The position numbers were made by a program, and so were the translations under genes. From assembly GCA_024305405.1 (NCBI GenBank), contig JAKNDB010000079.1, forward strand, positions 1,112,001 through 1,176,000: a stretch of 64,000 nucleotides of DNA, in the 5' to 3' direction. The stretch is from Dirofilaria immitis (Eukaryota > Nematoda > Chromadorea > Rhabditida > Onchocercidae). The notes below the pieces were generated by a model. It made no database searches. It worked only from the letters and a program-made list of their open reading frames with translations, and had not been told where the DNA came from. Below are positions 28,731 through 43,380 of the stretch, piece after piece (the first letter of the stretch is position 1; every line of letters begins with the position of its first letter).

Positions 28731-28976
28731 TAACATTTTAATCAGATATGCTTAATTTCTAAATTCAATTCATTTTAGATTCAATTCGATAAACCACACA
28801 TTCAAATGCACAAAAGGAAAAACAGATACAACATTTCGATTATGATATTGTTTGCCATATGCATGATTCTAGCACAAATATAGGTTTGTTTACGAAATCA
28901 CCAGAACAGATTGACTGAATTATAAAAGCAATGATAGATTTTTCAATGAGTAATAAATATAGTAATATACATGTTC

Positions 28977-30337
<1,361 letters not shown>

Positions 30338-31025
30338 CTTGCTAAAACTACATATTTTACTTTAAGCTAGCACCATTCGCTCTATTCATAAACATCAATG
30401 TAGATTTGAATTTTGTTTTTATGAGTAGAAAATGAAGTGTCAAAATAAAAATTAACTATAAATAAGAATATACAAAGTTTATTAAATTTTAAAATTTACA
30501 ATTTATCAACAAACGCTCGTCTTGCTAATCATAATAAAGGCTTCCTAAAGTACCGAAAGTCAAAAAGTCCGAAAAAAACCATCCCTACAAAACCATCACT
30601 AATACGCAGCACCTGAAGGACGATTCGACCCATTCCGAGGACTGATTCAACAGTTGCAGATGTATATCAGTTGCATGCAACATTTTGCGAAATGTATTGT
30701 TCTTATTGGTGTTGTAGTTTCTTTCCTCGTTGATCTGTGGTCGAATTGCATTAATCCAGTTTTCAGTATTTTTCTTTCATGGAGAAAATTCTGTAGAAAT
30801 TTTGATAAAACTGAAGAAAAATGATAAAATGAATTTATTAATTGTGAAAAGTATATGTGATATTTTATATATCATATATCTAAAGTTTTATTATTTTTGT
30901 TATTGATTTAAAATTTATTCAAACTCAATATACGATTATTTAATATTTGCATAACTAAGCAAGAAATTATCTAGCTGAATTTGTTTCAGAATTTTCTTTT
31001 TGCAGTGAATAAATTTAAATTTCAG
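30338..31025. promoter_or_regulatory. Divergent promoter region, NUDT21 / cereblon
   Basis: About 690 bases between head-to-head start codons. It should serve both the NUDT21-Pol I pair (minus) and cereblon (plus). It ends in TTTCAG directly touching the cereblon ATG. I cannot identify specific factor sites. Confidence 0.45.
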
Positions 31026-34000
31026 ATGATTAATAATAATAATGTTCGAAATATTGATGACGAAAATAATAGCATTCACGAGGATGATACAGAATCGGAA
31101 AGTACTCTAAGTAGTGATAATAACGAAAGAGAACGAAGGCCATTCGATGTTACATTACCGCCAACACATCAGTATTTACGATTAAATGGTTATCATTTTG
31201 AATTTAATTTTATCAGTTAGCTAAGAATGAATTTAATTATATTTTGAATTATGACAACTTCATTATACATTTGAATGATGCATTAAAATGTTATTAAAGC
31301 GTTAAACAAAAAAATAATGTGGCAGTTTCTATATTTCGAAAATTTTGTATAATTTAAATATACGAATTGATTAATACCAGATAAGTTAGATAGACAACAG
31401 CTTAATGATCAAGTGATTAGAGAAAATGGTTAATGATGTTTGAGCATCATTAGTTTATTTTAAGAAATTAGTAAATGATCGTAATCACTATGAAGTTTTA
31501 TACCAATGTCTGGAGAAAATAACTCTGGTAATTATACTCCTAATTACCAGAGTTATTTATGTAATATAAATTAATAATTACATATTTCTGGTTAGAATTG
31601 ATCAATTCTATAATTTATCATTTAAATGAGCTCGAGCATTGGTTGATTAAAATGTGCAAATAAATTGATAATTATATATTTTTGGTTTTGTATGTCTTGA
31701 AATTCAAATATTTGACTCATTTATGTTAGCATTTTTGATTAAATTAGTTGGGTCATGGCTGATTAGCGAATCTTTTTCCGATTTTATTAAATATTGACGA
31801 CAGTAATGGCAAGAGTTGCTCGCAAGCTTTGTACTGGTATTTGTAATTAACAGCAATTCTAAATTTAATATTTTTATCGTTTTTTATTATTCAGATAGAT
31901 GCATTAATTGATCAGCATTATAGGAAATGACGACCTGCCACATAGTTTTAAAATGGAAGATGCTGGAAAAATAATAACAGTATCAATCTTGGAAATGCCT
32001 ATTGTTTTGTTACCTACGCAATTGCTCCCGTTTCATACCGATTATCCATTACTTGTTTCGCAACTTCGACAAGCTGCTCGGCAAAATGAATATATAGCAT
32101 TAAAACCGAGATTGGATACCTTTGATACAAGCATTGCGACATTAATTCAGGTTTGTATATATCTGTTCTAAATCAAGACGAAGTTCCAATGAAATTGAAC
32201 TAGTAAGTTTCACTTTCAGTTGAATAATTAAATTAGAATTTGATGATTATTAGATATATTTAAACGATGCATTTATCAATTCAGGTCCGAAGCTTGCAAG
32301 AAAATGACGGCGGAATATCTGTACAAGCAGTGGGCCGTCAACGTTGCCGAATACTTAATCGACGTTCCGCCATCAATGGGTATTTTTGCGACCATAGTTG
32401 TCTTACAAATGATTTTGCAGGATCTAGCTTAAAAATTAAACAAGTTTGCAAATATTTAATATTTCAGAATGCCATATGGTGATGTAGAAGTTCTGGAAGA
32501 AAGAGAATTACCATCTTTTTCCCGTGTTTTAATGCCCATTTCATTTGTTCATATTCAACCTGCAAAAGCAAGTTAATTTTTCGATTTCTAAGTAAAGATG
32601 ATAAAATTATTTGTCATTTGAATTACCTCAGTTTTTTATTTATTATCATTTTTCAATCATTGACTTAAACTATGACTGTGAGTAATAAATCGAGAAAGAT
32701 CAGATGAAGGCAAGAATTTCGATAAAGCAGTGATAGAAACAGAGAAAAGCATAGCTATAAGTTTTTATCACTGCTCTCGATATTTTTTTGGGAGTGATAT
32801 GAGAATCTTTAGTTTTCTTAGAACAAGTTAACTTAAGGTATTCTTACTAAAAGTAAAAGTTTCTTTAGAGCTTACGGTATTATGCAGCAATGACGTCACA
32901 TTCATATCATGCTTTGAAGATATCGTTGACGGTAATATATTCGCTTTTTGTGAATGTATTTATATTTTCGACATATATAAATTTTTTCAATAACTTAATT
33001 ATTAGGCTTAAAGCTGAAATCGTTGAATATTTTTTTAACGCATTTAGCTGTTTGTTAATTGCGAAAAAAATTAATGAAAAAATTCATTTGTAGAAGCATT
33101 ATATTGACGAAATTGCCAAATGGCTTTACGGTTGGCATGTATATGAAAAAGTTAGACGTGTTCTTTCTCAGGTACTGTCTTTTTTTCTATTCGGTAATAC
33201 TATGATTGTTAAAGCAATTAACATGCGGAAAGTTTCATACTAATATGTATGCAGTCAAGAAATACAGACTTTTGGATTTGCATGGATGCAAAAAATTGAA
33301 AAACATTTTGACAAATAAAATTCCAGTGTTCTTAGTTTAGGGACCAACGGCATTGAGTTATTGGGTAGCTGCAAATTTACCAATTGATATGGAAATGCGC
33401 TTGCGCTTATTGGATGAACCATGTACTGATAGAAGATTGAAGGATGAATATGGCATTATTAATCGTGTAAGTCATTCCTTAAATCTTTTGAATGAATTAT
33501 CATTTGAAATGGCAGCAAAATAATAGATTTTTTTCGAGCATGAACAATAATATTTGCATATTTCAATTTACAAAGTGGTCAGTTAAGCTAGGTGTATTAA
33601 ATAGAATTAACACACGATTGGTCGTTTCTTATAGATCGATGTCATCATTTGCAAGAATTGTGGCACACTGCTTTGTAATATGTCACAAATGATCAGTGTA
33701 TCAACGGAAGGAAATAGTGCACATTACGTTAATCCAGGTGAATTTTAAACCATTATATCAATCCTGATTAGTTATCAGACGATAACTAATCAGACGATAT
33801 TACAAATTATACAGAAAATCGACTTCGAAATTTATTGATTAGCGTTTTTCTTTCCACAAAATATAGATTTAAAGAGGTACTATAGACTGATTTTATAATT
33901 TTTGAAAATTTAATTTGTACTCTTCAATATATCTTTTAATATTTCAAGATTTATCAAATTTGGTTTAAAAATCATATTTTTAGGTGGTTATGTGCATGAT

Positions 34001-34754
34001 TTATTTACTGTATCGGAAGTGGTTTCAACGATAGCACGTGGACCACCATCAGCTGAGTGCTCGTGGTTTCCAGGGTTAGTTTTATTGATAATTTCTCAGT
34101 GTTATTTGCTAATATTTATATATATTTTATATCGCTAGGATATATATTACTTTATAAAGGTTCCACAAAATGAAAATTCACTTTGGAAAGGAAATTCCTT
34201 AGATTTTTCAAATCAAACTGAATATGTATGACATGCGTAGTAACAGGCATTATTCACATTATGCATAAACTCCGAAATAATTATATTTTTACAATAACGA
34301 ATTTATATTAAAAGAATTTATATTAATTTTATAATATCTAAAGATTTATCTGTTGCCTCTTCTACTCTCAATTTTCAGCTTCAAAATTGCTAGTTTATTG
34401 GACTCCAACCCATCGACATTGTATAATTACGTAATCTGATGAAAAATGATGAGTTAGAGTTTGAGCTGTTTCACATTTTATAAGATTCGTTGGACAATCT
34501 CCGAAAAACGAGAAATATACGTGAAACAAAACTGAAATTCACATACATGGGCTAAATTAAAGCTGAAATTCCAGTTACAAATGGACTATTCACGAATGCT
34601 CACACTGTGGGCAGCATGTTGGTTGGCGTTTCACTAGTTCAGATTTATCACCAAGCTCGTTTTTGGTTTGACGCGACGTTCAATTCGACCTGCTGATTCA
34701 CGTCGTCCAATTACTTCCACTGTTCAACGTATTGAACAATTAGCTATTATCTGA
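31026..34754 (+). CDS. CRBN: Cereblon homologue (CRL4 substrate receptor)
   Basis: Ten exons: 31026-31188, 31924-32150, 32285-32379, 32468-32567, 32869-32931, 33094-33171, 33341-33466, 33635-33737, 33984-34074, 34575-34754. They are in phase when one T is restored at 34658-34662, giving about 408 residues against 442 in human. An acidic N-terminus is followed by a Lon-like domain (LPPTHQYL, EMPIVLLPTQLLPFH, AVGRQRCRIL), a DDB1-binding helical part (KWLYGWHVYEKV, WVAANLPIDMEMRLRLL) and a C-terminal CULT domain. In CULT the zinc cysteines CKNC and CSHC are present. All three cage tryptophans are too, in ECSWFPG, YKWTI and GWRF. Cereblon is the substrate receptor of the CUL4-DDB1 ubiquitin ligase. 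The fourth intron uses a GCAAGT donor. TTTCAG abuts the ATG, consistent with leader trans-splicing. Confidence 0.92.
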
Positions 34755-37268
34755 ATGTTATTTCCCAGATTTAGGGAAGATTCTTATGGCAAATATTATA
34801 ATGATATCAGCTACTTAATAGATATGATGCGATTTTAGTTAAAAACAAGATAAGCTTGGTTATACACTTATCCATATTAAAAGCAAAAAATAAACAGACG
34901 GTTTTTCAAGATCAATAAGCGATTTTGTCTAAGGCATATTCGAACGAATGTTCGAATTGTTGAAAATTAATGTTGCCAATAAATGAATTAGAATTTGAAT
35001 TAGAGATTTTTTGAATTTTTTTTTCAAATTGCAATTTCTTTCACAGGCGTTCGAGTGGATGAGCAGCAGTACAATATTTGACATATGATGCGTTGTTTTA
35101 CATAAACAATTGGGAAAAACATAAAGAAACTACAGGCAATTTTTAGAAAATTCTTTCCGCATGCCTTTTGTTCCAAAAGTTTTAAAGGTGAGTCTCTCGC
35201 ACCTACCTGTTCGTTAGGTTCCAACTGAATTTAGGGAATTTGTCGTTATTTTCAAATTTTATTGTAACAGAACATATTTGATCATCGACTTTTGCTTTTC
35301 TCATTATGTTTCTCATGCATTAGAATCTATTATTCTATAGATGTCATAATCGTAGTTTTCAGTGTGGTAGCAATCTTTCAGGACGATTTCAGTTACATAT
35401 TCATTGTGCATACTTACTCCGAAGGAGCCCAATCTTATCAAATTAAGGTTTTTTTATACATGATATCTTTGGATTATTTATTCACTTTCTCCTTTCTTGG
35501 ACACTCTTCTCCAAAATATTAAACTTGCGTTTCTAACACAAAAATGTTCTCCTGCCCTTTTTCAAATTACTTAATCTTCACAAATTCCCTTTTTCTCAAC
35601 TTCTTCTCCGATCTATTTTCCAATTGATAAGACATCAGAGAGGTTAGTATTACGCATGATAAGTTTTTTGAATGTTATGAATATTACATACAAAAGAAAG
35701 CTGGGATATATTATGGGAGAAGGCAAAACAGTAATTTAAATTAAATCAAAAAGGATCCTTACCCAATTTTGATCTTTATTCTAGGGAAAAGTATAATTCG
35801 AAAGTTTTTGGAGATTTTTTCTCGCATTGAGATTTTATTTAAGATTTTCTTAAGCCAGATAAATTTCTAGATCAGTTTATGTTTTTATTGTTTGGTTAAC
35901 TTAAAACACTGCTTCATTTTTCCCATTTATAATATTATCAGTCTTCGGTTTCATTTAATGTTCATGTTAGTGATCGTGCATGATGTTAATTTCATTGATA
36001 TCGTAAAAAAGGAGATGACGGAAAATAATTTTTTCGAGAATTAATAAAAGGACTGGATTGAACGTATGACGAAAAAAATACTTGATGTGACAGGATCAGG
36101 ACCGTTTAGAAGAGATATGCAAGATGAATTTATAATGATTTCAGTTTATATGTTTATAAAAGTATTGTAATTACTGTAGTTCAGATATGTTGTATAATTT
36201 ATTTATTATTCCATAATTTCTTTACAATTTTCAATTTTCCAGTTATTAAAATAAAAAGTACAAATTGTGCTTCTTCTATTATCTTTCATTGTTTATACTA
36301 CAATATGAAATAGAATTTGTACATGAAGAAATATGCGGATAAATATTTATTTAGCGATCTGTTATTACAGTTCCTTTCTTCTATATTTAGTTGAGTAAAC
36401 TAATATCTTATGCTCATCACTGATCGAAAATAAAACATTGAATTATCACGCTTAAATTATTTCTTAAGATACTATTGATTTAAAATTGATTTCTATTCCA
36501 CAATTTCTTTTTATGTTGACGCTTCCTTTTTTTTAAATGAGTAGATAACGTCATCAACAGGAGTAATTGGTACCTTTTCAATTTGGAGATATATGAAAAC
36601 TTTATGATACTTTCATATCTCTTTCATGGAATCAACATCATATAATCACGGTTGAAAAAAAAACATTCCCTGAATGACCAGAAACCGAAATAAGTTAAAT
36701 AAGAAGATGCTATGTACCAAGAAGGCTCTGTTTATAATTTATGCTTTTTTTTACTAATATTAGATCTATATTTCGTTATGCCATATATCTTTTAAAATTG
36801 GGAACGAAAAGTTTACTGTTAGTAACGAATCCTTAAAAATATCTAACTTACAGTATTGCATTTAAAAATGAACCAAATCCATTTGCTACATATGAAATAT
36901 TATAACTATACGAAGGCTAACCACTAGCACATATCGTCTGTGTGGTTATCGTATTACCCGTTTTCTCGTCACCGTTTGACATTTCTGTCCTGTAAATTTG
37001 CTTTTTGTTTAAATAAAATCACAACAAAATGGATTGGTATAGACTCAGTAGTTCAAATGTTTAGACATACAAAAAAATTGCTCTCTGTCAACTCATACAA
37101 ACACTATATACAGTAATTTTTTAATCGAATCTATGTTTGCTACAATAATGTTCTTTTTTCCTTCAGTTTTAGGATAAAATCTTGTTGATTTTCTATGCCG
37201 CTCATATATAAACATTCCTTACTTATCTCGGAACTAAATAAAACAGATTCCAATAAATTGTTAAAAAA
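34755..37268. other. Intergenic between convergent genes (cereblon / J-protein)
   Basis: About 2.5 kb of AT-rich DNA with only short chance open frames (for example 35292-35522). It should hold both 3' UTRs. No repeat or RNA gene is recognised. Confidence 0.5.
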
Positions 37269-39033
37269 TTAACCTCCTTGATTTGTTTCTTTCATATACA
37301 TTGAAGCTGGATTTGAATGGAAATCTCCGAAATACATGTCATCAGATCCGTCGAGATTTCCGCTATTTCCAAAATCACTGAATGATGAAAACATATTAAA
37401 ATCATCCCAAAAATCATCAAATAGACCATGAGTCTTTTGCCAATGCGCATCTTGATGACCTCTTCGGTGAATATTCATACCTAAAATAGTCATGATATTA
37501 ACCACCAACAAATAAAAACTCCGAATATAACGTATTTTAATAGTATCACGCAAAATAGTCATCCAAAAAATTAATCAAGATTAAATAGCAAGCCATCAAG
37601 ACTAAACATGTTTAATTCCACGATGCTACCAATATAATATAGTAATTTTTAGGAAATTCCACTATACGGCAAATGTATAATTTCCATACCTAATGAAGGA
37701 TCGCATTGAATTCATTTTAAAATATAAAATCCTAAATAGAAAATAATCATACTTTCTCGAAATTCACGCATAAAAGCATCAAAGTCGAAATTTTGTGCAT
37801 GTTGTTGTTGCTGAGACCAACCACCCATATCATACTCTTGTCGTTTTTGCTCATCCGCAAGTACTTCGTATGCTACGATATTTATAATCACAATAATTTC
37901 CGAAAAAAATCAAAAAATTTGATACAATTATGGACCAGCTGAGAAAGAAGGTGGGAAATGCTTTAGAAACTCATATACGATCATTCCACGTTTACTAGAA
38001 AAATCGCACCATAAGATTATAAAATTAAGATCGAAACGATTATTAAATTAGTTTTCTTTCAGCTATCTCTTCCTCTTCTACTATGATCTAGAAATGCTCA
38101 AAAATTATTAAATCCGGTAAACAATTCCAATTAATGATGAAGTTACGAAAATTCCACACTACAAGTAATATGAGTAAAAATTATTAAAAATAAATTATCA
38201 ACTTTTAAGTAGTTCAGAAGCTGATATTAAATCTATAATTATCAGGCCTACTCATTATTATAAGTACTAAAAAAATTTCGCATTTCAAAGAAAAGAAAAA
38301 AATTTTCCTATTCTTTCGAACTTAAAACAAAACAACCAATAAAAGGAAATATAATAGTTTAATTAATGATATTCAAAAGTTTGATGAATTTTACATAGAA
38401 TTATATAAATAGTAGAAAATTTGATCCAGAAAATTAATCGAATTATGCATACAATAAAATGTAAGATTGGAATATTCCAATACATCACTCATTTGAAAAT
38501 ATAGAAACTCAATAAAATCAAATTTGAAAGTTTGGTAAATGAAGCACAGAATGAAACTTAATTAATTTCACTAAGTATATCAGTAATAAATAATACGATT
38601 ATAGAAAATTCCAAAAGAAAAGAAAAAATGTGATTAAAATTCGAAAATTCGATTAAATCAAGTATGAAATGAAATAGAAAAAATACATACAGGCACAAAT
38701 ATTTCAATTAGCTTTCATCAAAAATTATCTCAAAATATGCAAATGCTCAAAAGGTTCGAATTCAAATTTTTATTAAAATTAAAGATAAAATTTAATTAAT
38801 TAAAAAGCATTACAGAAGAAAGGAATACCTTCTGCAATTTCTCGAAACTTCTCTTGTGCACCTGGTTCGCTATTCCGATCTGGATGATATTTAAGTGCTA
38901 AATTTCGGAATGCTTTTTTGATTTGTGCTGTTGATGCATCACGTTTAACGCCTAATACGTCATAGTAATCTTTTGCAGCGCTAGTGAATAACGTAAACAA
39001 TTGCACAATGAATGCAGCGTCTATCAATCGCAT
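37269..39033 (-). CDS. ER J-domain co-chaperone, ERdj4/DNAJB9-like
   Basis: Three exons: 39033-38829, 37872-37753, 37480-37269, all in phase, 178 residues. This gene needs no base correction. It starts with a signal peptide ([19 protein letters not shown]) and runs straight into a J domain: [13 protein letters not shown], the HSP70-activating HPD in KYHPDRN, and [20 protein letters not shown]. The tail is rich in Phe, Asp, Gly and Asn ([19 protein letters not shown]), as in DNAJB9. Such proteins stimulate the BiP ATPase in the ER lumen and help with misfolded-protein degradation. A TTTGCAG acceptor (39043-39044) lies nine bases before the chosen ATG, which supports this start. There is no KDEL-type tail, also as in DNAJB9. 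A different ER-targeted DNAJB protein cannot be excluded. Confidence 0.85.
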
Positions 39034-41061
39034 TCTACCGCACTGCAAATTAGCATTAAAATTCAAATTCCACGTCTCCGTTCTCGAAACTTGTTACGCA
39101 ACGTCAGCTTTGAAATCATCGGAAGTCTTTGTCCGAGATGCAAAATACTTCGAATTAAGAAATTAAGACTCGGCCATGATGTGCAAAGTTGTACTTTGCT
39201 TTTTCATTTTATCAAATAAAATTTATGGAGGTGATCTTTATCAGAAAGTGATGTAAATTATTTTGGTATAAGTTATTTTTAGCGTAAACAGATCATTTTG
39301 TCATATTTTGATTAATAAAGATGACAGGTTATTCTTCAGTTGAAAGATACATGCTTTTCTTTTTATTAAACACTTTTTTCTTGTTTGTATATTTTATATT
39401 GTTTTCGATGATAGAAGCGAATAGAAAAAAATGCTTCATGGAGAAATTAAAATTAGATGAAAAAAACTGAGGCTAATTTTAAATTAAATATATATTTATA
39501 TGGATAATGTAAGAAAAATAAAGTTTTTCCTTTTTATTGTTGTGATTTTTGCTTGTTTTTTAATCATACTTTAAGACTTTCAAATCATATTTTTATACTT
39601 TTATATATCCGATTTTTATGATTTTGAATGATACAATTAATTTAGGATATATATGAGTACAGATGAATTACTGATAGTTGTTTCGCTTATCATTTAAAAA
39701 AAGAAATGATATGAATGATGAGATGTATAACAATTTAAATGATTAAGACTTTATTTTTGGTCGAGACTTTCTTTATCCAAATTCAACTAATTATTTCTCA
39801 AAATTTATCTTCAGCACTATAAGTAATAAAATAAAATTGACCCAAAAAGGATAGTTTAATGAGTTTTGTTACACTTTTTGATTTCGATGATAAAAGTAGA
39901 CATTTGCTTAGAAAGTGAAATTTTATTATATTATATGGAATTAGGATTAGCATCTTTCAAATGCTCAATTATTTTTGCTTTATTATTTATCAAAGTCATT
40001 ACATAATTAGTTAATACTCGGGCTTGATATGATGGATTATTTCTTAGATCTTTGAAATAATGATAGTGTTCAACTATCAGCTATCAATGATAGGAGCAAA
40101 GCAAATTTCAGTTATTTTTACTCTTCAAGTTTACATATGTTTCTTTCTTTCAAAAAATTAACTTTCTCTGTTTTTGCTTATTCGACGACTGACATCTATG
40201 TAATATTGATATGAATATGCATGAAGTTCAAGAAATAACTGAATGAATAAAAACGTTTCTTTTTTTTTCAGATTCGAGTGAATTTTTTTATTTTACCAGA
40301 ATATTATTTTGTAGAATTATTCTGATTTGAATAAAACTGTTATCTTGGTATCATTTAATCGTTTTCGAATGACAAATGACAAACGACAAATTTCCGCTAT
40401 CGATGTTTTATTTGATATGGAAGATTTTATGAAAAATGTAAATTAGAAAATGCAAAAACAATGTCACAATCTGAAGATGTAAATTCTTTTTCTTTTTTAA
40501 TACTTCTATAAATTGGCCATCACGTAATTTATTTTAATAAGAGATTTTCCTGTAATTGATTTAGTATTATCAATTTAGTGTGACAATTATTTAGGTATTA
40601 AGTAATGTTTTCAAAATCTTAAAGACGGTTTTACGTTATCATAAGTGCAATAACGTACGTACGGTTTAATCATAAGAACAATTAGATACTTCGAATGGAA
40701 AAAAATGTTTTGTTAAAATAAATGTGATAAATTGACAGTGAGGAAATAAAAATTTGTAGTTTTCAGGAAAGAATTCTGAATTTTGATAATTAAATCTAAT
40801 TATTTTGTGTGAATTTTAATAATTCTTGTTTTGATTCATCTGATCAATGTTATAGATTACTTACATTCTTAAAAAAATTGTTGTGAATAAAAAGATAAAA
40901 GTTAGAATTATGCAATTTCAATATATGTAAATGTAAAATTATGTTGGTATATTTAATCAAAATCATTCCATATTATTTTTATCAAAAATTGCACAGTTGT
41001 TAGATTCACTTTGTTACCTCGATCTTTTGATTTTGAAAGATCACGTTTTTTGCACTTTTAG
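39034..41061. other. Divergent intergenic region / 5' end of the carrier gene
   Basis: About 2 kb between the J-protein gene (minus) and the first sure carrier exon (plus). It includes two possible short first exons for the carrier: ATG at 40461 (MSQSED, then GTAAAT), and an ATG-initiated exon about 90 bases earlier ending ..MEDFMKN before GTAAAT. Both would splice in phase to 41062. Confidence 0.4.
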
Positions 41062-43380
41062 ATAAATCGATCAAATCGATCAATATTTGCATCATTAGCA
41101 GCTGGAGCATGTGCTGGTGCTGTAGCAAAACTATTATTGCACCACTTGATCGTACAAAGATTAATTTTCAAAGTAATTTACTATCTTATTTCTATAGTGT
41201 TTATACTGAATGCTCGTTTAAAAAAGTCGAATTTTTCTTATTTGTTATCATTGTTCTCAAAATGACATTAGAAAAATTAATTTAGTTTCTGGGGATGCTC
41301 ACTTTTCAATGAAGTCAGCTTTTAATTTTATCAAAAATACGTACGAAACAACTGGTTTGATTTCTCTATGGCGTGGCAATTCGGCGATGATGGTTCGTAT
41401 TATACCGTATGCGGTAATACAGTTTGGTGCGCATGAAGAGATCAAACGCATATTACGGGTTGACAAAGATGGGTAAGTAACAATTCACACAATACAGTCT
41501 TAACAATCAGGCCAATCATTCATTAAAGTAAAACCAAACACTATAAACACTATAGAAATAAAACACTATAGAAAAAATTCCCGTTTGTTTCGATAATAGT
41601 GACGCTTTTATGATATTTAGATACTGAACATATTTTATGTTATTTTTTTTACTTTTCCTGAATGATTTCAAAGTTTTATACATCATTTATTTGTGAATAG
41701 CATTTAGTTTTTGGACAAATTCTATTTGCTGTAGTTTGTAACTCAGTTTACAGATTTATCAATCTTAGCATTCTTTAAATTTGATATTATTCTTCTTTCA
41801 TCTTAATATATGGAAAATTCTAGGAATATATTTGCATCGTAATTTGATCTCTGTCAGTGAAATGTTAAATTTTATTTCATAGAAAAATAGGATTTATCTG
41901 TTGTGCTGAGTTTGAAACTGATGACTAACTATTCAGAAAAAGAACTCCAGTGAAGCGTTATATCGCAGGATCCTTAGCAGGAGTAGTTGCAACAACATGT
42001 ACATATCCACTGGATACAGCTAAAGCACGTTTAGCTACATCAACTGTCTATGAATATAATTCTTTATTAACTGTTTTTATCAAAGATTATCAGAGATATG
42101 GTATCAGGTAGATAATTTGCAAATATTTATACTATTATGATGTATACTTGAATTTATTTGATTTATGGATTATTACGTGATATTAATTAATGTACTCACA
42201 AACTGTCTTTGGAATGCATAATTAAATATAACTAAAGAAATCAGTATATAAGACAGAATGATGCATGTTTAGTTTTAGAACAATGTGCTATGTAACAACT
42301 TAACAATTTGCAAAAATTTTATTTGCAGAACGTTCTACAACGGTTTAATTCCAGCTTTGATGGGAACTATACCATATGCTGGAGCCAGTTTCTTTATTTT
42401 TGAAACACTTAAATTATTTTATTTCGGTGAATTTTTAATTACATTTCATTTTAATTCTTTTATCGCTTCTTTGGAGAGCAAAAGAAAAAAATCAAAATAA
42501 TAGACAAATTAAATTTCAAATTTTATATCTACCAGAATAGTATTTGCTAGTTTTTGAGGGAATGACTCTCATCCAGAATAGTGTTTGCTAGTTTTTGAGG
42601 GGATGACTCTCAGGGAGGGGAGAAAAGTGGATAACTGAAAATAAATTAATTTGAAATTTAACAACAAAGTGATATGAGACATATTATATTATTCTCTCTA
42701 TTCGCTTTCCTTTTTCATATTCAAGTAATTTATTAAAATATTGTCACTTCAAAATGAAATTTTCATCTAATTAAAAAATTTAATTTTATTGCAGAAAAAA
42801 CGAATAGGGAAGTGCCACCTGTGTATCGCCTTCTATTTGGTGGTTTTGCTGGCTTAGTTGGTCAATCTTCGTCTTACCCGCTTGACATTGTGCGACGTCG
42901 CATGCAAACACGTCGTATTCCTAATGGATGTAGTATCGTACACTGTTTGTGTATGATCGGGAAGACCGAAGGTATCAAAATGGTCTTTATAAAGGCCTCA
43001 GTTTGAATTGGATCAAAGTGAGTCTATACAATTAATTAAATTAGTGCGTTGATTAAATTGGTCACTGATGGTTCTAAAGTTTGGTCTATAGTTTGTCTTA
43101 TACCCATTATTTTTGTCTTTTCTTGCGCCAATATTTTTACTATCCGATTTTTCTGTATTATTAAGAGATCAAGAAATCGAATTGGAAGAATATTGTTTCA
43201 TCACTTAAAGAAGTGCATTGGTTCAGACCCTCAGGGTGGGAAAAAAATCTATGAAAACTGTGATTTGGAAATCAAAATGAAATTTAGCATTTGGGAAATG
43301 TAATATTTCAGGGTCCAATCGCGGTTGGTATCAGTTTTACAGTGTATGACTATGTTTATATGCATCTTATGAGCTATTAA
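40461..43380 (+). CDS. Mitochondrial carrier, SLC25A42-like (CoA / PAP transporter)
   Basis: Certain exons: 41062-41172, 41286-41472, 41937-42107, 42329-42426, 42795-43017, 43312-43380. The tiny first exon 40461-40478 is a guess. One base must be restored in each of the A-runs 41127-41130 and 42977-42980, giving about 292 residues. The threefold carrier repeat is complete, with PLDRTK, PLDTAK and PLDIVR signatures, each followed by the second half-repeat ([48 protein letters not shown]). The motif details match human SLC25A42, an inner-membrane antiporter that imports coenzyme A in exchange for adenine nucleotides. The closely related Graves' carrier SLC25A16 is the main alternative. The ending [14 protein letters not shown] is typical. 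Confidence 0.88.
42532..42613. repeat. Two tandem copies of a 41-bp unit in a carrier intron
   Basis: Copies 42532-42572 and 42573-42613 (containing TTTGCTAGTTTTTGAGGG and ATGACTCTCA) differ at about three positions. They lie in the intron before the fifth sure exon. Confidence 0.85.
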
